DNA of 23,006 nt, from assembly GCA_036897625.1 (NCBI GenBank), contig JAYMTA010000922.1, positions 1 to 23,006 of the forward strand, in the 5' to 3' direction. How positions within the stretch are numbered: the stretch's first letter is position 1; each line of letters starts with the position of its first letter. Origin of the DNA: Pelargonium cotyledonis (taxonomy: Eukaryota > Streptophyta > Magnoliopsida > Geraniales > Geraniaceae). Positions 18,845-23,006 of the stretch are shown here, piece after piece. The position numbers and the translations under genes are program-made. Below the pieces are notes generated by a model. That model ran no database searches. It was not told the origin of the DNA and was given only the letters and a program-made list of their open reading frames with translations.

Positions 18845-18960
18845 TTGTTCCTTCTCCCCCAAGTGCTTCTCATGTCCTTTGCACCATTTTCTTTGCTCAA
18901 AATTGAGAGAGAAACTCAGGTGGAGGAAGACTCAAGAAGCCCTTGAGGGAGAGTGAGCAA
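18845..18960 (-). ncRNA. MIR477: miR477-like precursor hairpin, copy B2
   Basis: The 5' arm on the minus strand (18935-18955) reads CACTCTCCCTCAAGGGCTTC followed by T, an excellent match to miR477. The 3' arm (18850-18870) pairs at 18 of 21 positions, counting one G-T pair. The loop is longer than in A1 (64 bases), giving a different precursor shape with the same product family. It is nearest the TATA box at 19053-19060, so it would come first in the primary transcript. Confidence 0.75.
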
Positions 18961-19052
18961 CCAATGCCTTGAATCAAAATTGATTCAACTCTTCTCTAAT
19001 TGGTTTGGTTTATTCTATGTTTGTTGATGAAACATTATTGGCTCATAACCCA

Positions 19053-19060
19053 TTTTTATA
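19053..19060 (-). promoter_or_regulatory. TATA box for the miR477-like cluster
   Basis: On the minus strand the sequence reads GGCC then TATAAAAA. It lies about 100 bases upstream of the first hairpin (B2). Transcription would start near 19025 and run through B2, A2, B1 and A1, so one primary transcript could carry all copies. Polymerase II TATA promoters are usual for plant MIR genes. Confidence 0.5.
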
Positions 19061-19064
19061 GGCC

Positions 19065-21012
19065 AAAAAAACGAGGAAAATGGCCAAAACAACAAAAATG
19101 TGGGTGAAAACCAATGGCTCCTTCCTTAGGTCCCTAATGGTGGGGTCTCCATATCTTTGCCACTTTGACATTTAGTGATAAAACCATATCTACCTTTTTC
19201 TTATCTCTAAATAATTTAGATACAGAGCAGCCTTCAAGAATGCTCAACTCCACCAAAGCATCAACTTGCCAAATGTCAAACATAATTGAGGTTCATTTGT
19301 TTGGTGGATAAGTTAATAGTTGAAACGCAATTTCAGAGGAACTTGATGCACAATCAAGTGCATGGTTAACATTTGCTTGTTTATTTTACTATGGATAACG
19401 ATTTGAACTCGAACCCACAAATCTCCAAAATTTGAGCTATGTTTATAGATTATCGAGTCGCATAAAATATATCATACACATTTTGAGATGGATTTGTCAT
19501 GAGACAGTAAGATATCAGGTTGGACAAATTTGCACTCATGCGCCCACATAATTTACACGCAAAATCCAGCTCAACCCAACATACGACCCAAAATACGTAA
19601 CTTTTATGAGTTGGATTCAAATTATTATATTTTTAATTAAAAATTGATCCAAAATTTGAATTGTCAGCTCTATCTTGAATATTTTTTATTTCCGACCTCG
19701 TTGTCTTGAGTTCTACATTGTTGATGCTTTATACAAATTACTAACTTTTAGAGTTGTATAAACAGACGGAAGATGATCATTGCATGTACCTACATGAATG
19801 TAGATTACATGTAGTCAGACATGACGCATTCTTAGCGACATGATCTTTTTTTCTCTCTTCAAAACTTGTTTGGATTCCACCTCATCTTCTTTCTATTCGA
19901 ATAATGTGTGGTTGTGATTGGTTCACGTCAACTTACATGCAATATACATGCATATATACACATGAACTGATCATTTCTGTAAACAAAAAACTTGGTAATT
20001 TACATGGAAGTGAAGAAGCCAATTGGATTTGAACACAAAGTGGAGTTCATGTGAAGCTGAGAACCGAGTGGTGTGAGCATTAGAAAAAGGGATTGGCTCT
20101 TAAGAGGCTTGACAAGGCAATTATTGCAATTTAAAAAGGAATCAAAGCAGATTAGGCATCTCCAAAATCTTATCCCGAGTGCAAAGATGATTCCATTTTG
20201 ACATTCCGCCAATGCGCATCAAACACCTGTTGCCTCTATTCCATCTCCACAGTCAACGGCATATATATATATATATATCTTCCGTACTAAACTCCTTCAT
20301 GTGTCTTCCAGAGAAGTCATTATTTTTGCCACAAAACAACACGTGCACGCACAAACTCATGGATAGATATGTGTCCTCCCACTAATATCTTGCAAGACAA
20401 GTGGTTCAAAATGTTCGAGCTACGTTAGATCTCGAGTTCGAATAGTCCAAAAAAGACTTAACCCGTGTCCTGTTTGATGTTTTTGTGATTAAAAGATTGA
20501 ACTCGTCCCCACCCATGTCCTGTTTGAACTTGTATTCTTTTCGGGTTGGTTTTGAGCTACATCTTTTTTTATATCCAAAATATACTCGTATTTGGAATCC
20601 AAATTGTTACTTCCAGTCTACATTGCTCTAATTAGATTTTGTCGGGTGAATTTTGAGAATCTATGGATAAGGTAAGAAAAACGTGCATAAATCAAGACAT
20701 TTACCATGTAAAAATTTGGACTCAACTCAATATGCGGCTTGAACGAACCTGCACTTCTTTAGGTCCGATATGAGAACCAAAAAACTCAATATGCACCATA
20801 ACCAGTATTGACGCCTCTAGCTCGATTGTCATGCACTTATTAGAGCAGACAATTTGGAAAGCAACATGTGATCATATACAATTTATAGCGTGCTTAAATA
20901 CTATGGATTGAAAAACCGTCACTTCATTAACCAAATAACGAACTTTTCTTGCTTGAGAGCATGTTTGAGTTACCTCATTGAGATTATGTTAGAGTATAAA
21001 TATTAATAAAGT
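19065..21012. other. Spacer with possible exon-like patch
   Basis: No gene could be supported. The patch 19997-20225 is GC-richer and less repetitive than its flanks, and a minus-strand frame of 70 codons crosses it, but without motifs or splice context. An (AT)n run lies at 20262-20278. Near 20400-20530 the phrase CC(C/A)TGTCCTGTTTGA occurs twice, beside a box B-like GAGTTCGAATAGTCC. Confidence 0.45.
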
Positions 21013-21321
21013 AATGCTATATGTACAAAATTTTGTAAAAAAAAAATTGTACAAAATGACGTGGCAAACAAAGAGATATGACACATTAATTACTCTATTG
21101 ATGAGTTGGCCAAATCATAATACGCCACGTGTACAGTAGGTTTCATAAACCGGGCACTCCGCGCCAGAAATTCATGGAAGGGTGGTTGTATCATATATAA
21201 CGGGTTTGTATTCGTTTAAACTTAATTTGAAACCATAAAATATAAAAAATAAACGTGCCATGAAGAATACCACATCACTTTGTACGCCAAATTTTGTATA
21301 AAATTTGTGATATTTAGCATT
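21013..21321. mobile_element. TIR-bearing MITE of 309 bp
   Basis: The left end AATGCTATATGTACAAAATT and the inverted right end AATGCTAAATATCACAAATT match imperfectly over about 70 bases. The match includes TTTTGTA, GTACAAA.TGA.GTGG and a GGCA block. The interior is non-coding. The ends resemble a common plant MITE type, but the target duplication is unclear, so a superfamily (Harbinger or hAT) is not assigned. It sits about 360 bases upstream of the ORF at 21684 and may influence that promoter. Confidence 0.65.
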
Positions 21322-21476
21322 TTTCATATTAATATTGAGTAAAGCGTAATGCATCAGTCGATGTAACCCAAACTAAGCTGGTGGAAGCAACGCCAATCCG
21401 CGAAGCTCCGTGTAGAGTTGGTGATTATTGAGCCAAGGTCCATAATGATTAAGTTGGTGTTGAGCCCGAACTCATA

Positions 21477-21612
21477 AGCCCACGAAACGACCCGTTTACT
21501 ACTAAACCTATCAGCAACATATTTGGGCTCGGCCCAATCTATATGAAACTCGCGAGTCTATAGGTTTCTTAACCATCGTCTGGCGCGAAAATAATTTCAA
21601 GGTATATAAATA
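21477..21612 (+). promoter_or_regulatory. Promoter with site II, E2F-like and TATA motifs
   Basis: Site II motifs are TGGGCT (21524-21529), GGCCCA (21531-21536) and GCCCAC (21478-21483). An E2F-like site, GGCGCGAAA (21582-21590, reverse TTTCGCGCC), follows, and then TATATAAATA (21603-21612). This combination is typical of plant genes active in dividing cells. Its target would be the ORF starting at 21684, 72 bases after the TATA box. Confidence 0.6.
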
Positions 21613-21683
21613 GTTAGGGCTTTAAGCGATCCATTCCAATTTTCAAATTCAAATGTTGTTCTCGATTTCGTTTTGATCTGGAA

Positions 21684-21842
21684 ATGGCTTCTTCGTCTTC
21701 TCCTCCTTCAAAGCGCAGGCGTGAGATCCAGAGAGAGGACGATGCAGAGGACACACCATCTCCAGCGTCGTCAGCTCTCGAGAAGCTATCTCCTATGGCG
21801 GTCTTCACTGACGATGCTGGTGCTCCTTGTTCCTCGGATTAG
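21684..21842 (+). CDS. Short ORF or first exon, 52 residues, unknown
   Basis: The frame starts with ATG in good context (GAAATGGCT) and reads MASSSSPPSKRRREIQREDD, an acidic stretch, and then SPASSALEKLSPMAVFTDDA before ending with TAG. The Ser/Pro-rich start and the KRRR cluster (10-13) look like the disordered N-terminus of a nuclear protein. No domain is recognised. Codon use and GC are clearly coding-like against the flanks. Either it is a genuine small protein or the first exon of a larger gene whose donor precedes the stop (a GGTGCTCC site near 21821 is possible). The downstream 400 bases look intronic. The strong promoter and an E2F-like site suggest growth- or cell-cycle-linked expression. 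Confidence 0.55.
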   Translation: MASSSSPPSKRRREIQREDDAEDTPSPASSALEKLSPMAVFTDDAGAPCSSD

Positions 21843-21849
21843 ATGACCA

Positions 21850-22270
21850 GGTCTTCTCAAAACTTGTTTTTACTCTATGGAAAATGTCATATGTTCGATT
21901 AATTTATGTTCCTTGATCGTAGTTTTCAAAGTGAGGGTGATGATTGATGCAATGGTAAAGTTGGTGCGAGGTTTGAGTTAAGGAATCAATTTGTGCACTG
22001 GACTGCGTTTAATCATATAAATTGACTGAGTAGACATTCACACTTTGATCCAGCCATTTGATAGAACTATGTTATTGTGTCAATGGATCAGCGAAATTTG
22101 TTCCTAGACTCTAGGAGGAAGGTGACAGTCTCTTGAAACTAGTTTGAAATTTAAATTTAATGTTTGTGTTATCTCATTTTGTTTGCTATATGTTTGGTTT
22201 CATCTATGTCAGTGGATCTTGGCATTAAGTGGTACATGTTGCTTATGTTTTATGTAAAATATGTCTGGGT
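21850..22270. other. T-rich, intron- or 3' UTR-like stretch
   Basis: No gene or element is supported. The T-richness and a possible acceptor (CTATGTCAG, ending near 22212) would fit an intron of the preceding gene, but no clear next exon was found. Confidence 0.4.
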
Positions 22271-22880
22271 TTAACTTTTGCTCTTCACTAAGACATATGG
22301 CCTTGTAGTTTGTCATGGGGCTGAAGGTTTGGGCGTGATTCCCCTAGTGACAAAGGACCACCGCCAACCTCACATGGTATCAGAGACCAAGTCCTCAATA
22401 TGACAGCTCACACTATCTGATTTTTGAACATTCAAATTGTTGTTGTAGTTTGTTATCTTCTCATGTGATTCTGTTACTGGTTTTGATTTCCTCTTCATCA
22501 CTCTTGTATTTATACTCATAATCAGATACAATGAAGATATCTATTGCTGTCAAACCTTCCTTTTATATGGTATCAGAGCCTACACTTCTTTACCACAACT
22601 CACCATCTCATACAATGTCAACTGTGAACACATCCCAAATTCCCATTAACTCATCAAAACCAGTAACAGAATCACAAGAGAAGATAGCAAACTACAACAA
22701 CAATTTGAATGTTCAAAAATCAGATAGTGTGAGCTGTCATATTAAGGACTTGGTCTCTGATACAGATGATGTATCTCCAATAATGGTTCCTAGTAGACTG
22801 TGTTCTGTGTGTCATTGGTGTCAATTTTGTCAACGGCCTTGGTTTATAGCACTACTTGGCCAAGGGAATGACTAGATTTG
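22271..22880 (+). mobile_element. Copia-like LTR retroelement fossil
   Basis: A primer-binding site complementary to initiator tRNA-Met (TGGTATCAGAGCC, 22568-22580) directly follows an LTR-end-like segment. A short leader and the start of a gag-like frame come after it. A second similar site (22375-22386) lies about 190 bp to the left. The interior polymerase parts are absent. The element is broken and probably composite, with an inverted repeat listed separately. Ty1/copia is the likeliest family. Confidence 0.55.
22378..22763. repeat. Near-perfect inverted repeat, 110-bp arms
   Basis: The left arm 22378-22487 and right arm 22653-22763 are reverse complements over about 110 bases with only a few differences. 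The spacer between them is about 165 bp and contains the primer-binding site. A transcript would fold into a long double-stranded stem. It lies inside the copia-like fossil. Confidence 0.85.
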
Positions 22881-22919
22881 GATTTTCAAGAGTTTGTTCC
22901 TTGCTATCAGATGATAATA

Positions 22920-23006
22920 GGGTTTAATATTCTAGAGGTCCCTCACCTATTGAAAAGTCACCAGTCAAGTCCCTAACAAAAGAATAAGCCACAACCGTCC
23001 CTCACA
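22920..23006. other. Start of another interspersed repeat
   Basis: The phrases GAGGTCCCTCACCTATTG, AGTCACCAGTCAAGTCCCTA and CCGTCCCTCACA have the style of common plant repeats built on 'GTCCCT'. The element continues past the window, so its type cannot be fixed. Confidence 0.3.

Noticed and set aside
21945-21980. Box A and box B-like motifs after the 52-codon ORF
   Set aside because: The boxes are only 14 bases apart, too close for a tRNA or SINE promoter, and box B fits poorly.
1-23006. CRISPR arrays, operons or bacterial mobile elements
   Set aside because: None seen. Introns, plant transposons, TATA promoters and the microRNA cluster mark plant nuclear DNA.

Overview
This window is nuclear DNA from a flowering plant, most likely a core eudicot. 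It is AT-rich and gene-poor. Coding islands are short, GT-AG-spliced and GC-richer than their surroundings. Plant-typical mobile elements are present: a CACTA end, two Stowaway MITEs, LINE-type poly(A) tails and copia-like primer-binding sites. There is also a miR477-type microRNA cluster. No species can be named from the sequence alone. All calls come from reading the sequence by eye; nothing was searched against a database. Layout: (1) 1-7500 is a repeat graveyard. It holds the end of a CACTA transposon (to 1717), a LINE 3' tail (to 1867), one orphan polygalacturonase (GH28) exon with good splice sites (1920-2087), a Helitron-like terminus, two Stowaway MITEs, a local direct-repeat array split by a poly(A)-tailed retroposon with an 18-bp target-site duplication (4043-4886), some gene-like scraps, an orphan promoter-like block (7076-7200) and a decayed second copy of the polygalacturonase exon (7408-7512). 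(2) 8848-10904 is the clearest gene: a two-exon receptor-like pseudokinase of 362 residues with its TATA box. (3) 11000-14700 is mostly AT-rich spacer. It contains a GC-richer block with G-boxes near 11.8-12.1 kb and a 75-bp tandem repeat. (4) 14712-15317 is a three-exon gene for a 95-residue stand-alone subtilase propeptide-like (inhibitor I9) protein. (5) 15.6-16.8 kb holds a MITE-like element, a SINE-like unit and a small LTR-type fossil. (6) 18.08-18.96 kb, minus strand, is a cluster of miR477-like hairpins made by tandem duplication: three look intact and two decayed. A TATA box lies just upstream on the same strand (19053-19060). This is the most notable system here. (7) 21.0-21.9 kb has a 309-bp MITE and then a promoter with site II, E2F-like and TATA motifs ahead of a short ORF of 52 codons. 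(8) 22.3-22.9 kb is a copia-like fossil carrying a striking near-perfect 110-bp inverted repeat. The genes show no operon-like or pathway link. The microRNA cluster, the pseudokinase and the I9 protein are separate transcription units with their own TATA boxes.
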